DNA from: Burkholderiales bacterium
Lineage (GTDB): Bacteria; Pseudomonadota; Gammaproteobacteria; Burkholderiales; SG8-41
Assembly (NCBI GenBank): GCA_019746155.1
Contig: JAIESJ010000069.1
Span: 1 to 18,522, forward strand
Length of the DNA: 18,522 bases
Direction of reading: 5' to 3'
The translations under genes were made by a program, and so were the position numbers. Of the stretch, positions 1 to 7,986 are shown in pieces. Position 1 is the first letter of the stretch. The number at the start of each line of letters is the position of its first letter. The notes beneath the pieces are model-generated. The model searched no databases and was not told where the DNA came from. It saw only the letters and a program-made list of their open reading frames with translations.

Positions 1-75
1 GTAGGCGCGATTGGACTCGAACCAACGACCCCCACCATGTCAAGGTGGTGCTCTAACCAGCTGAGCTACGCGCCT
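1..75 (-). tRNA. tRNA-Val (anticodon GAC), 3' CCA cut by the window edge
   Basis: Read on the minus strand, this folds as a full cloverleaf. The acceptor stem AGGCGCG (75-69) pairs with CGCGCCT (9-3). The anticodon arm is CCACC-TTGACAT-GGTGG, with GAC as the anticodon, and the T-arm has the standard GGTTCGAGTCC. Position 2 is the discriminator A and position 1 is the first C of a probable encoded CCA, the rest lying outside the window. GAC reads valine GUC/GUU codons. No convincing promoter was seen just upstream (76-110). Confidence 0.95.
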
Positions 76-109
76 ATTGAGCTTTACTTAACTGCGTGAC
101 ACGCTCAAT

Positions 110-150
110 CCCTCACCCCCGCCCCCTCTCCCAGAGGCGGAGAGGGGAGA
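110..150. repeat. Dispersed-type palindromic repeat (CCCTCACCCC... family)
   Basis: This is a C-rich then G-rich segment whose core CCCCTCTCC (123-131) is perfectly complementary to GGAGAGGGG (139-147) across a 7-base loop. It matches by eye the short palindromic repeats that begin CCCTCACCCC and are scattered between genes in many proteobacterial genomes. That family assignment is from memory and not from a search. It lies about 35 bases upstream of tRNA-Val, at the edge of a decayed region. Confidence 0.55.
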
Positions 151-241
151 TTCGAGACGCAAATGGATGACATTCATCATTTACGTAAAACTCATAAGGA
201 AGCGACATTTTAGCGGAATCGCGGGGCAGCTTCAAATAAAA

Positions 242-541
242 TCAGTGTGTTGGCAATGTAACCCTCATCGGAGGCCATATATCTCGTCGAAATGGAAATT
301 TGCCGAATTTCTCGGTGCCAAAGGTCACATCAATAAGCAAGGCGAGCGGTTCTATGATATCGACGACCCCGACGCGCGCATCCATCAGGCCGCGGCAAGT
401 GGGTTGCCGGCAAAGGCTACGAGAATCATGCGGTGGTTGAAGTCCCGTGGACCGGAGCGCGCGACTACCGCGCCTGGCGCGGCAGGAATCTCTCGCGCAA
501 TCCGCGCTCGGGGCCATCACAACATTGGATTTCGCTGCGCT
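242..541 (+). pseudogene. Unidentified gene remnant with a likely single-base frameshift
   Basis: Two overlapping reading frames together look like one broken protein. The first runs from about 242 to about 378 and includes KWKFAEFLGAKGH and NKQGERFYDIDDPDAR. The reading then continues one frame back (one base lost in the GCGCGC tract near 375), giving HPSGRGKWVAGKGYE, VVEVPWTGARDYRAW and RGRNLSRNPRSG, and stops with TAA at 541. Third-position GC is high in both halves. I do not recognise the family. The GRNxxxNPRSG stretch only faintly recalls the HU/IHF GRNP motif and is not enough to name it. Chance open frames are the alternative. No start codon or ribosome binding site could be assigned. 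Confidence 0.3.
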
Positions 542-554
542 AAATGAAAAACGG

Positions 555-586
555 TTCAACCACAGAGGACATAGAAAGCACAGAGA
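555..586. repeat. Dispersed-type repeat (TTCAACCACAGAGGAC... family)
   Basis: The segment has the periodic CACAGAGGACA / CACAGAGA pattern typical of short repeats found in many bacterial genomes, where they spuriously encode NHRGHRGHRE-like peptides (here NHRGHRKHRDR). It sits exactly at the 5' edge of the hydratase remnant, replacing whatever start region that gene had. The family assignment is from memory. Copy number elsewhere in the genome cannot be seen from this window. Confidence 0.5.
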
Positions 587-587
587 T

Positions 588-906
588 AGGCTTGCGGCAA
601 TTGCCGCTGAGCTGCCCGATGTGCTCGATTGTGGAAAAACCATCGCCTCCGTCGTCGAGCGCAATCCGGGATTTGACTGGGACGAGGGTTACGAGGTCGC
701 GGCGGAAATCGTGAAGCTGCGCCGGGCGCGCGGCGAAAAGACGGCCGGGCGCAAGATCGGCTTCACTAACCGCAATATCCGGCCCGAATACGGCGCCAAT
801 GCGCTCGATCACCCGTGCCTGGCGCTGGCCTTCCTCGCCGATATCCTCGCGCGCCAACAGCGGTTCGATCCGTTGGCTGTCGGCGAAGTTATCACCACCG
901 GCACGC
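588..906 (+). pseudogene. 2-keto-4-pentenoate hydratase-like gene (FAH family), middle and both ends lost
   Basis: The frame encodes two non-adjacent parts of one enzyme. About 588-795 gives the N-terminal part, including NPGFDWDEGYEVAAEI, LRRARGEKTAGRKIGFTNR and PEYG. About 796-900 gives the C-terminal part, including ALDHPCLALAFLADILARQ and PLAVGEVITTGTLT. In intact members of the 2-keto-4-pentenoate hydratase / 4-oxalocrotonate decarboxylase group (about 260 residues), roughly 150 residues lie between these parts, including most of the metal-binding core, so the joined product should be inactive. The deletion is in frame. A dispersed repeat replaces the 5' end. The 3' end breaks off at the relA stop codon, where the frame runs antisense into relA. 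These enzymes act in meta-cleavage degradation of aromatic compounds. No start codon or ribosome binding site could be assigned. Confidence 0.75.
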
Positions 907-3105
907 TCACCGCCGCGCCGCGCTCACCACGCCGCGCACCTCGCGGATCAGGGACAGCGCGCGCTGCAGCTGATCGAGGTGGGCCACTTCGAGCGTGAAG
1001 CGCATGCGCGCGGAAAGATCGCGGCTTGCGGTGTTGGTGGCAATGACATTGATGCGCTCGCGCGACAGCACTTCCGAAATGTCGCGCAGCAGCCCGGTGC
1101 GGTCCACCGCTTCGACCTCGATGTCGATCGGGAAAGTCGCGCCCCCGGCTTCACCCCACTCCGCCGTCACGATGCGCTCGGGATCGAGGCGCCTCATGCT
1201 GGCGCAATCGGCGCGGTGCACCGTAACGCCGCGCCCGCGCGTGACAAAACCGATGATGGGTTCGGGCGGCGCCGGCTTGCAGCACTTCGCCGGAACCGTC
1301 AGCAGCTTGTCCACGCCCACCACCAGTACGCTGCCCTTGGCGGCGGCGCGCGGCTTGCGCGTGACGAGAGGCTCCGTCGCCTGTGGCGCCGGTTGCGGTG
1401 CGCTCTCGCCGCGCAACGCGTCCTGCAACAGCCTGGGGCCGATTTCGCCGCGCCCGAGATCAGCGAGAAAATCGTTGAGCCTGGCAAAGCCCAGCTCCCC
1501 CGCGAGCTTGTCGAGGTTGATTTTTGTCAGGCCGTGGCGCTGCAATTCCTTGTCCAGCAGCGCACGGCCCTGTGCCACGTCCGCCTCATAGTTCTGGCGG
1601 TTGAACCACTGCCTGACCTTGGTGCGCGCGCCGTGGCTTTTAAGATAGCCGAGTTGCGGGTTGAGCCAGTCGCGGCTGGGACCGCCCTGCTTCGCAGCCA
1701 GGATCTCGACCTGCTGGCCGTTCGCGAGCGGCGTGTTGAGCGGCACCATCGCACCGTCGACCTTGGCGCCGCGGCAGCGATGGCCGAGCTCGGTGTGCAC
1801 GTGGTAGGCAAAATCGATCGGCGTCGACCCTTTCGGCAGATCGATCACCCGGCCCTGCGGCGTCAGCACATAGACGGTGTCTTCGAACAACCCGGTCTTG
1901 AACTGTTCGGCAAGCTCGCTGGCGTCGTTCACCTCATCTTTCCACTCCAGGATCTGCCTGAGCCACGCGATTTTCTCGTCGAAGCTTTTATCATGGCGCA
2001 CGCCCTCTTTGTAGCGCCAGTGCGCGGCCACGCCCAGTTCCGAATGCTGGTGCATTTCGTGCGTGCGTATCTGCACTTCGACCGCCTTGCCCTCGGGGCC
2101 AATGACCGCAGTGTGGAGCGAACGGTAATCGTTGCTCTTGGGCTTGGCGATGTAGTCGTCGAATTCCTTGGGAATCGGCGACCATAAATTGTGCACCAGC
2201 CCCAGCGCCGCATAGCAGTCCTTGACGTCATCGACCAGGATGCGTACCGCGCGCAGGTCATGGAGTGCTTCAAAATCAAGACCTTTTCTATGCATCTTTT
2301 TATAAATGCTGTATATGTGCTTGGGCCGGCCGGTGACTTCCGCAGCAATGCCGGCGCGCGCCAGTTCGTCCTTCAGAAGCGCAATGACGCCCTCGATGTA
2401 GCGTTCGCGGTCAGCGCGTTTTTCGTCCAGTTGCCGCGCGATGCGCTTGTAGGTGTCGGGCTCGAGAATGCGGAACGCCAGGTCCTCCAGTTCCCACTTG
2501 AGCTGCCACACGCCGAGCCGGTTGGCGAGCGGCGCGAAAATGTCGCGCGTCAATTCCGCGGATTCGCGCCGCAGGGTTTCGTCTTCGGATTTGACGATAT
2601 GACGCAGTTCCTGCACGTGATCGGCGAGCTTGATCAGCACCACCCGTACGTCCTGCACCATGGCGAGCAGCATCTTGCGCAGCACTTCTAGCTGCGTTGC
2701 CTGCTGTTCGGGCTTCTGCGCGGCCGGCATGCGGTTCGACAGCGCGCCGATCTGCGCCATGCGCACCACGCCTTCCGTAAGATCGGCGATGGCGCTGCCG
2801 AATTTATCGCGCAACTGCCGCCCCTCGGCCGGCGCAAGATCATGGCAGGGAAACAACAGCGCCGCGGCCAGGGTCTCGTGGTCAAGCCTGAGTTCAGCCA
2901 GTATGCCGGCGGTTTCCAGAACATGCGCCAGCACCGGCTCGCCGCTGGCGAGCCTGCGCCCGGCATAGAGCGGCGCGACGAAATCGAGCACGTGCTTGAG
3001 CGCCCCGGCTTCGTCCGGGGTATAGCGGCTCGCGGTGCCATCAAGCCACGCGGCGACGACCGAATCCCCGGCTGCGACCGGTTTGAGATGCGATGCTTTC
3101 ACCAT
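907..3105 (-). CDS. relA: RelA-type (p)ppGpp synthetase (GTP/GDP pyrophosphokinase)
   Basis: This 732-residue protein has the full long RSH architecture and a normal length. Residues about 24-190 are the HD region, but the hydrolase HDxxED signature is degenerate (HDLAPA at 88-93). Residues about 258-370 are the synthetase domain, with RPKHIYSIYKK and the EFDD motif (314-317) typical of RelA rather than SpoT. About 405-468 is TGS, about 608-634 a Cys/His zinc-finger-like region (CC at 608-609, H630, C634), and about 658-730 ACT. It therefore likely makes (p)ppGpp from ATP and GTP/GDP on stalled ribosomes and lacks hydrolase activity, which implies a separate SpoT elsewhere. Start ATG 3105 was chosen because it precedes the conserved N-terminus and lies 3' of a good promoter. 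The ribosome binding site is weak and a hairpin overlaps the start. The gene is divergent from rhlE and convergent with the hydratase remnant. Confidence 0.96.
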   Translation of the reverse strand: MVKASHLKPVAAGDSVVAAWLDGTASRYTPDEAGALKHVLDFVAPLYAGRRLASGEPVLAHVLETAGILAELRLDHETLAAALLFPCHDLAPAEGRQLRDKFGSAIADLTEGVVRMAQIGALSNRMPAAQKPEQQATQLEVLRKMLLAMVQDVRVVLIKLADHVQELRHIVKSEDETLRRESAELTRDIFAPLANRLGVWQLKWELEDLAFRILEPDTYKRIARQLDEKRADRERYIEGVIALLKDELARAGIAAEVTGRPKHIYSIYKKMHRKGLDFEALHDLRAVRILVDDVKDCYAALGLVHNLWSPIPKEFDDYIAKPKSNDYRSLHTAVIGPEGKAVEVQIRTHEMHQHSELGVAAHWRYKEGVRHDKSFDEKIAWLRQILEWKDEVNDASELAEQFKTGLFEDTVYVLTPQGRVIDLPKGSTPIDFAYHVHTELGHRCRGAKVDGAMVPLNTPLANGQQVEILAAKQGGPSRDWLNPQLGYLKSHGARTKVRQWFNRQNYEADVAQGRALLDKELQRHGLTKINLDKLAGELGFARLNDFLADLGRGEIGPRLLQDALRGESAPQPAPQATEPLVTRKPRAAAKGSVLVVGVDKLLTVPAKCCKPAPPEPIIGFVTRGRGVTVHRADCASMRRLDPERIVTAEWGEAGGATFPIDIEVEAVDRTGLLRDISEVLSRERINVIATNTASRDLSARMRFTLEVAHLDQLQRALSLIREVRGVVSAARR

Positions 3106-3125
3106 ATGTCACTTGGAGTGCATAT
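3104..3125 (-). promoter_or_regulatory. Hairpin overlapping the relA start codon
   Basis: In the relA transcript, ATATGCACT (3125-3117) can pair with AGTGACATAT (3113-3104) across the loop CCA, leaving one bulged A. The AU of the AUG (3105-3103) is in the stem and there is no good Shine-Dalgarno nearby. The structure could lower or gate translation initiation; that effect is inference. Confidence 0.35.
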
Positions 3126-3174
3126 CAAAAAACCAGAAGTTCAACCATCATGTTAATCATGTGAATCCTATCTC

Positions 3175-3204
3175 ATTGTAGTCGAGTAAAATTTCGGTGT
3201 GCAA
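3175..3204 (-). promoter_or_regulatory. Candidate sigma-70 promoter for relA
   Basis: On the minus strand, TTGCAC (3204-3199) as the -35 and TACAAT (3180-3175) as the -10 are separated by 18 bases. Each matches the consensus at four or five of six positions. Transcription would start near 3168, leaving a leader of about 60 bases before ATG 3105. It overlaps the upstream part of the divergent rhlE promoter. Confidence 0.55.
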
Positions 3205-3212
3205 AAACCGTG

Positions 3213-3218
3213 TATAAT
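3213..3218 (+). promoter_or_regulatory. Candidate -10 box (TATAAT) of the rhlE promoter
   Basis: A perfect TATAAT lies in the relA/rhlE divergent gap. The best-spaced upstream segment (AATTTC, 3190-3195, 17-base spacer) is a poor -35. If used, transcription starts near 3225 and gives an rhlE leader of about 150 bases, long enough for RNA-level control, which is common for DEAD-box helicase genes. Confidence 0.45.
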
Positions 3219-3363
3219 GCGCGGCAAGACTTCAGCGCCGCATCATCCGGTCTGCGGCCCGGTCCTGTCGCGGTTGTTCTCGAAACTCCCTCGAATTCCT
3301 AAACCCGAAGTTGCATCTGCCTGAACCGGTTCTGGCGGCACTTTGCCGCAGCAGGCCGATCTC

Positions 3364-3377
3364 AGGAGATTCTATTG
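3364..3377 (+). promoter_or_regulatory. Ribosome binding site and TTG start of rhlE
   Basis: AGGAG (3364-3368) lies six bases before TTG (3375-3377). No in-frame ATG fits between the Shine-Dalgarno and the conserved N-terminus FASLGLS, so the rare TTG start is the best choice. Confidence 0.8.
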
Positions 3378-4874
3378 ACTCAGTTGTTTGCAAGTCTCGG
3401 CCTGTCGGCCGAGTTGACACGCGCCGTTGCCGATCAGGGCTACACGCAACCCACGCCGGTGCAGGCGCAAGCTATTCCCGTCATTCTCGAAGGCCGTGAC
3501 GTTCTGGCGGGCGCACAGACAGGCACCGGCAAGACAGCCGGATTTACCCTGCCGTTGCTGCAGCGCCTGATGGCCCCGGCCAATGCTTCAGCCTCTCTGA
3601 CGCGCCATCCCGTTCGCGCGCTGATCATTACCCCGACCCGCGAATTGGCGGCACAGGTTGAAGAGAGCGTGCGCACCTACGGCAAGCACCTTCCGCTCAA
3701 GTCCACCCTGATCTATGGCGGCGTCAACATCAACCCGCAGATCGAGGCGTTGCGGCGCGGCGTGGATATCCTGGTCGCCACGCCCGGCCGGCTGCTCGAT
3801 CACGTCCAGCAGAAGACGGTCGATCTGTCGCACGTGGAAATCCTGGTGCTGGACGAAGCCGACCGCATGCTCGACATGGGCTTCATCCGCGACATTCGCC
3901 GCATCCTCGCATTGCTGCCGGCCAAGCGCCAGAACCTGCTGTTCTCGGCAACGTTCTCGGACGAAATCCGCAAGCTGGCCGACGGTCTGCTGCACAACCC
4001 GGCAATGGTTGAAGTCGCCCGCCGCAACGCGGAATCCGAACTGGTCGCGCAGCGCATCCATCCCGTCAGACAGGACCGTAAGCGCGATTTGCTCGCTCAT
4101 CTGGTGTCGTCGGGCGACTGGCGCCAGGTGCTGGTCTTCACCCGCACCAAGCACGGCGCGAACCGCCTGTCGGAGCAGCTCTGCAAGAGCGGCATCGAAG
4201 CCACCGCGATCCACGGCAACAAGAGCCAGCCGGCACGCACCAAAGCGCTGGCCGGCTTCAAAGCCGGCACGGTGCGCGTCCTGGTTGCCACTGACATTGC
4301 CGCGCGCGGCCTGGACATCGAAGAGTTGCCGCACGTGGTCAACTTCGATTTGCCGCATGTGCCCGAGGATTACGTTCATCGCATCGGCCGCACCGGCCGC
4401 GCCGGCAGCACCGGTGAGGCGATCTCGCTGGTCTCGCATGAAGAGAAACCGCTGCTGGCGGCCATCGAAAAGCTGTTGGGGCGCCGCATCGAACAGCAAG
4501 TGATACCCGGCTTCGAATCCGCATCGACAGCGGCACCGGAAGTGCGTGCTCCGCAATCCAGACCGGCGCCGCGCGCCGGCCGCGACGCGCGGCGCCGGCG
4601 AAACCCGAACCCGCCAGCAAATCCGGGAAATCGTAGTCGCAACCGCAATCCCGACCGCGATCATGATGGCAATCGCGGCCCTAAAAGTGGTAGTGTAGGT
4701 GATGATGAGGGTGATCGTCAGCCCGCCTCCAATGCCGGGCAGCAGTTTCCCTCATCCAGGAGCTTTGGCGAGCCGCAACGGACTCCTGCCCGCGCTTCCC
4801 ACCGCCACGCTACGCAGGGCGGAAGAACACCGTCAGCGGCATTGCTCGGCGGCACGCGCCGGCGGACAGGCTGA
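3375..4874 (+). CDS. rhlE: ATP-dependent DEAD-box RNA helicase, RhlE type
   Basis: The 499-residue protein has all helicase signatures: a Q motif (PTPVQ, Q30), motif I AQTGTGKT (47-54), PTREL (87-91), TPGR (136-139), DEAD (160-163), SAT (191-193), ARGLD (310-314) and HRIGRTGRAG (335-344). It should unwind short RNA duplexes using ATP, in ribosome assembly or RNA turnover. The two RecA-like domains end near residue 380. About 388-499 is a low-complexity tail rich in Arg, Pro, Asn, Gly and Ser, ending SAALLGGTRRRTG. Such basic tails are usual for RhlE and help RNA binding. The tail sequence is not conserved enough to exclude a compensated frameshift inside it. Translation starts at TTG 3375 with a strong AGGAG. 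It is followed 49 bases later by an RRM gene in the same direction, so co-transcription is likely. Confidence 0.94.
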   Translation: MTQLFASLGLSAELTRAVADQGYTQPTPVQAQAIPVILEGRDVLAGAQTGTGKTAGFTLPLLQRLMAPANASASLTRHPVRALIITPTRELAAQVEESVRTYGKHLPLKSTLIYGGVNINPQIEALRRGVDILVATPGRLLDHVQQKTVDLSHVEILVLDEADRMLDMGFIRDIRRILALLPAKRQNLLFSATFSDEIRKLADGLLHNPAMVEVARRNAESELVAQRIHPVRQDRKRDLLAHLVSSGDWRQVLVFTRTKHGANRLSEQLCKSGIEATAIHGNKSQPARTKALAGFKAGTVRVLVATDIAARGLDIEELPHVVNFDLPHVPEDYVHRIGRTGRAGSTGEAISLVSHEEKPLLAAIEKLLGRRIEQQVIPGFESASTAAPEVRAPQSRPAPRAGRDARRRRNPNPPANPGNRSRNRNPDRDHDGNRGPKSGSVGDDEGDRQPASNAGQQFPSSRSFGEPQRTPARASHRHATQGGRTPSAALLGGTRRRTG

Positions 4875-4923
4875 GTTCACCGATGCCTATCGATTTACCT
4901 ATCCAACCCATCAGGAGCCAGCA

Positions 4924-5190
4924 ATGGAAATATTCGTAGGCAACTTAGCGCCTGAAGTCGAAGAACCGGAACTCACCGAGTTGTTCAAGCCCTTCGGCCA
5001 GGTGAAATCGGTGCAGATCCTGCGTGAGCTTTTCACCGGCGCGTCCAAAGGTTTCGCTTTCGTGGAAATGCCGGGCAAGGCCCATTCGCTCGCTGCAATC
5101 GCGGGACTGAATGGCAAGGACCTTCGCGGAAAACCGCTGAAGGTGAACGAAGCGCGCGAAAAAGTCTCGCGCGGGCCGCGGCGGCGCTAG
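4924..5190 (+). CDS. Small RRM-domain RNA-binding protein
   Basis: These 88 residues consist of one RNA-recognition motif: RNP2 is IFVGNL (3-8) and RNP1 is KGFAFVEM (42-49), followed by the last strand KPLKVNEA and a basic end (SRGPRRR). The aromatic residues that stack on RNA are present in RNP1 (F44, F46). Start ATG 4924 is fixed by AGGAG at 4913-4917, six bases upstream; a longer frame open to 4699 has no such site and non-conserved residues. Single-RRM proteins of this size are known in cyanobacteria and proteobacteria, and some are cold-induced. Its position directly after rhlE suggests joint action on structured RNA, which is inference. Confidence 0.93.
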   Translation: MEIFVGNLAPEVEEPELTELFKPFGQVKSVQILRELFTGASKGFAFVEMPGKAHSLAAIAGLNGKDLRGKPLKVNEAREKVSRGPRRR

Positions 5191-5197
5191 ATCGAAG

Positions 5198-5216
5198 AGG
5201 GGTGGTATAGACCCCT
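5198..5216 (+). terminator. Short hairpin after the RRM gene, possible weak terminator
   Basis: AGGGGT (5198-5203) pairs perfectly with ACCCCT (5211-5216) around a 7-base loop, eight bases after the RRM stop codon. No T-run follows, so termination would be weak, or the hairpin may stabilise the 3' end. Confidence 0.35.
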
Positions 5217-5388
5217 AGCCCGCATGCCCCTCGGCCATTGACTGCTTACGCTCGACAAAATCCTCCCCGCGCCGGCTACTCGTGAAACATGCGGGCCAGC
5301 CGATCGGGGCCGCCCCTGCCGGGGATAGCAGCGGGAAACCGGCAGGACGGCTTGGCAGTGCCGGCCGACGCGGGGAAAATAGCGAACC

Positions 5389-5877
5389 ATGAGAACGCTG
5401 CCCTTGATGTTCATGGGTTTCCTGCTTGCGCTCGATCTTCATGCGGCATCGCGTTGTCGCGCCATCGATGGCGATACCATCCGATGCGGCGGTGAGCGGA
5501 TTCGCCTGCAAGGGGTATATGCTGTCGAGAGGAACGACATCGGTGGGCGTCGAGCCCAAGAAAACCTCCAGCGGAAGCTCGACGCAGGAAAAGTAAGGAT
5601 CGTGCGCCGCGGCAAGGACAGTTACGGGCGTACCATCGGCGATGTGTACGTAGGAGGCCGGAAAATCACTCAAAGCGACGTTGGCAAGAAAGGCGGACGC
5701 GGCCTGACTCATGAGAGCGGCAAAGGACAGGGGGCCGTGACATCAAGGAATCGGGGTTCGTCAGCAAGTTCGCGTGGTTCCTCCGGCGCCAGGGGATACT
5801 CCGCAGGGAGAAGCTCATCAGGCGGGCGGAACAGCCACAGCGGTGGTCGAAGTAATGGAGGAAGGAGGCGGGGATAG
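5389..5877 (+). CDS. Secreted nuclease-fold (SNase/TNase-like) protein with Arg/Gly/Ser-rich tail
   Basis: The 162-residue product begins with a likely signal peptide (MRTLPLMFMGFLLALDLHA, cleavage after LHA). Residues about 22-105 then match the staphylococcal-nuclease fold: DGDTI (27-31), IRLQGVYAVE (38-47), and DSYGR (77-81). Aligned by eye, the catalytic Arg35, Glu43 and Arg87 correspond to R39, E47 and R81. The calcium ligand Asp21 corresponds to D29, but Asp40 is replaced by Y44. The domain's C-terminal helices appear shortened. Residues about 106-162 are low complexity with many RG/GGR and Ser, probably disordered. It may bind or cut nucleic acid outside the cytoplasm, but activity is uncertain. 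The ribosome binding site (GGGGA near 5372) is distant. The gene follows the RRM gene by 198 bases, a GC-rich gap in which I see nothing beyond the short hairpin. Confidence 0.75.
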   Translation: MRTLPLMFMGFLLALDLHAASRCRAIDGDTIRCGGERIRLQGVYAVERNDIGGRRAQENLQRKLDAGKVRIVRRGKDSYGRTIGDVYVGGRKITQSDVGKKGGRGLTHESGKGQGAVTSRNRGSSASSRGSSGARGYSAGRSSSGGRNSHSGGRSNGGRRRG

Positions 5878-5931
5878 TCCCCGGCGCGCGTAAATCACGC
5901 GGCGCATTAGGCGTGACGTATCGCGCACATG

Positions 5932-5954
5932 AAAATGGCCCATAGCGGGCCATT
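5932..5954 (-). terminator. Intrinsic terminator of the serS/tRNA-Ser unit
   Basis: On the minus strand, AATGGCCC (5954-5947), loop GCTAT and GGGCCATT (5941-5934) form a perfect 8-bp stem whose last bases run into TTTTC (5935-5931). It begins six bases after the encoded CCA of tRNA-Ser. Confidence 0.8.
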
Positions 5955-5959
5955 CTTGC

Positions 5960-6049
5960 TGGCGGAGAGGGTGGGATTCGAACCCACGATACGCTTGCGC
6001 GTATTCCGGTTTTCGAGACCGGCCCGTTCAACCACTCCGGCACCTCTCC
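5960..6049 (-). tRNA. tRNA-Ser (anticodon CGA), CCA encoded
   Basis: Minus-strand class II tRNA of 90 bases with a long variable arm (ATACGCG/CGCGTAT type stem), as expected for serine. The acceptor GGAGAGG (6049-6043) pairs with CCTCTCC (5970-5964), discriminator G (5963), CCA at 5962-5960. The anticodon loop CTCGAAA gives CGA, which reads UCG. It lies 39 bases after the stop of serS in the same direction and is followed by a terminator. Confidence 0.96.
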
Positions 6050-6088
6050 GTGCGAAGGCGCGATTTTACCAGCGCAAGGCGGTTGCGA

Positions 6089-7372
<1,284 letters not shown>

Positions 7373-7486
7373 GATGTCCTCAATCCACCTCAATCATCAT
7401 CCCACGCGCCCGAATGACCTCACCGGATGAAAAGCGTGATTTTCTTCGCCTTTTTTGCGTGATCGCCGCGGATACACGGCCCCACA

Positions 7487-7492
7487 TTATCT
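7487..7492 (-). promoter_or_regulatory. Possible -10 box for serS
   Basis: GATAAT on the minus strand lies about 115 bases before the serS start. No good -35 is visible at 16-18 bases. It is inside the 5' edge of the amidohydrolase remnant. Weak evidence, offered because serS needs a promoter once separated from rarA. Confidence 0.25.
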
Positions 7493-7511
7493 CGGAGTTT
7501 GCGCGCCATAA

Positions 7512-7985
7512 CCAGCCCTTCAGCCCAGCGTCTACGGCACTGACAATAACGCCATGCTCATGCCATGCGCTCGGGCGTTTTTGCGTTCCGCGGCGTGGCC
7601 GTAGTCGATGACGGCATCAGCGATCGCGAGCTGGAAGACATGCACCGCGCCGGCGTGCGTGGCGTGCGCATCAATCTCGCCGGGCCTCACGCTGGAGCTG
7701 GCGCCGCGCCTCGCTGCCCGCCTCAAAGCGCTGGGCTGGCATCTGCAATTTTTCGTCGACCTCGGAAAGGCGCCCGATTTACCCGAGGTGACGCCGTTTG
7801 CACGGGCAGTGGTGGCGACAGCGCCCGATCGCGTGGTGTGGGGCACGGACTGGCCGCACCCCAGCGCGCATGGCCTCGCGCCCAACGACGGCGCGCTCGC
7901 CGACCTGCTGCTCGACTGGATTCCCGACGAAACCCGGCGTAACCACGTGCTGGTCAGCAACCCGGCGCGGCTTTACGGATTCTAG
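7512..7985 (+). pseudogene. TIM-barrel amidohydrolase remnant (2-pyrone-4,6-dicarboxylate hydrolase-like)
   Basis: Three reading segments give one broken amidohydrolase_2 protein. ALQPSVYGTDNNAML (7515-7559) precedes a one-base loss near 7560. MRSGVFAFRGVAVVDDG, DRELEDMHRAGVRGVRINLAG follow to about 7684. A second frame change leads into LTLELAPRLAARLKALGWH, FFVDL and then PDLPEVTPFARAVVATAPDR, VVWGTDWPHPSAHG and VLVSNPARLYGF, ending at TAG 7985. Intact relatives (about 270-300 residues) have some 55-60 more residues between the FFVDL-like strand and the PFAR helix, and an N-terminal metal-binding HxH segment that is missing here. A stop codon at 7509-7511 closes the 5' side. Relatives hydrolyse 2-pyrone-4,6-dicarboxylate or similar lactones in aromatic catabolism; this copy cannot work. 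Confidence 0.82.
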
Positions 7986-7986
7986 A

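Noticed and set aside
799..2187. Long plus-strand open frame of 462 codons opposite relA
   Set aside because: It is antisense to a full-length, motif-complete relA, and its composition (His/Arg/Ala/Leu-rich) is that of a mirror frame in GC-rich coding DNA.
907..3105. SpoT-type bifunctional enzyme
   Set aside because: The hydrolase HDxxED signature is lost and the synthetase domain carries EFDD, both RelA traits.
4535..4874. Frameshift in the RhlE C-terminal tail
   Set aside because: The tail is low complexity in every frame and ends in a plausible basic motif, so there is no positive sign of a shift. The idea cannot be tested without homologues.
5191..5388. Riboswitch or structured leader before the SNase-like gene
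   Set aside because: The GC-rich sequence can form several short stems, but no known riboswitch core could be matched.
5878..5959. Integration (att) site next to tRNA-Ser
   Set aside because: No duplicated tRNA 3' end and no integrase gene are present in the window.
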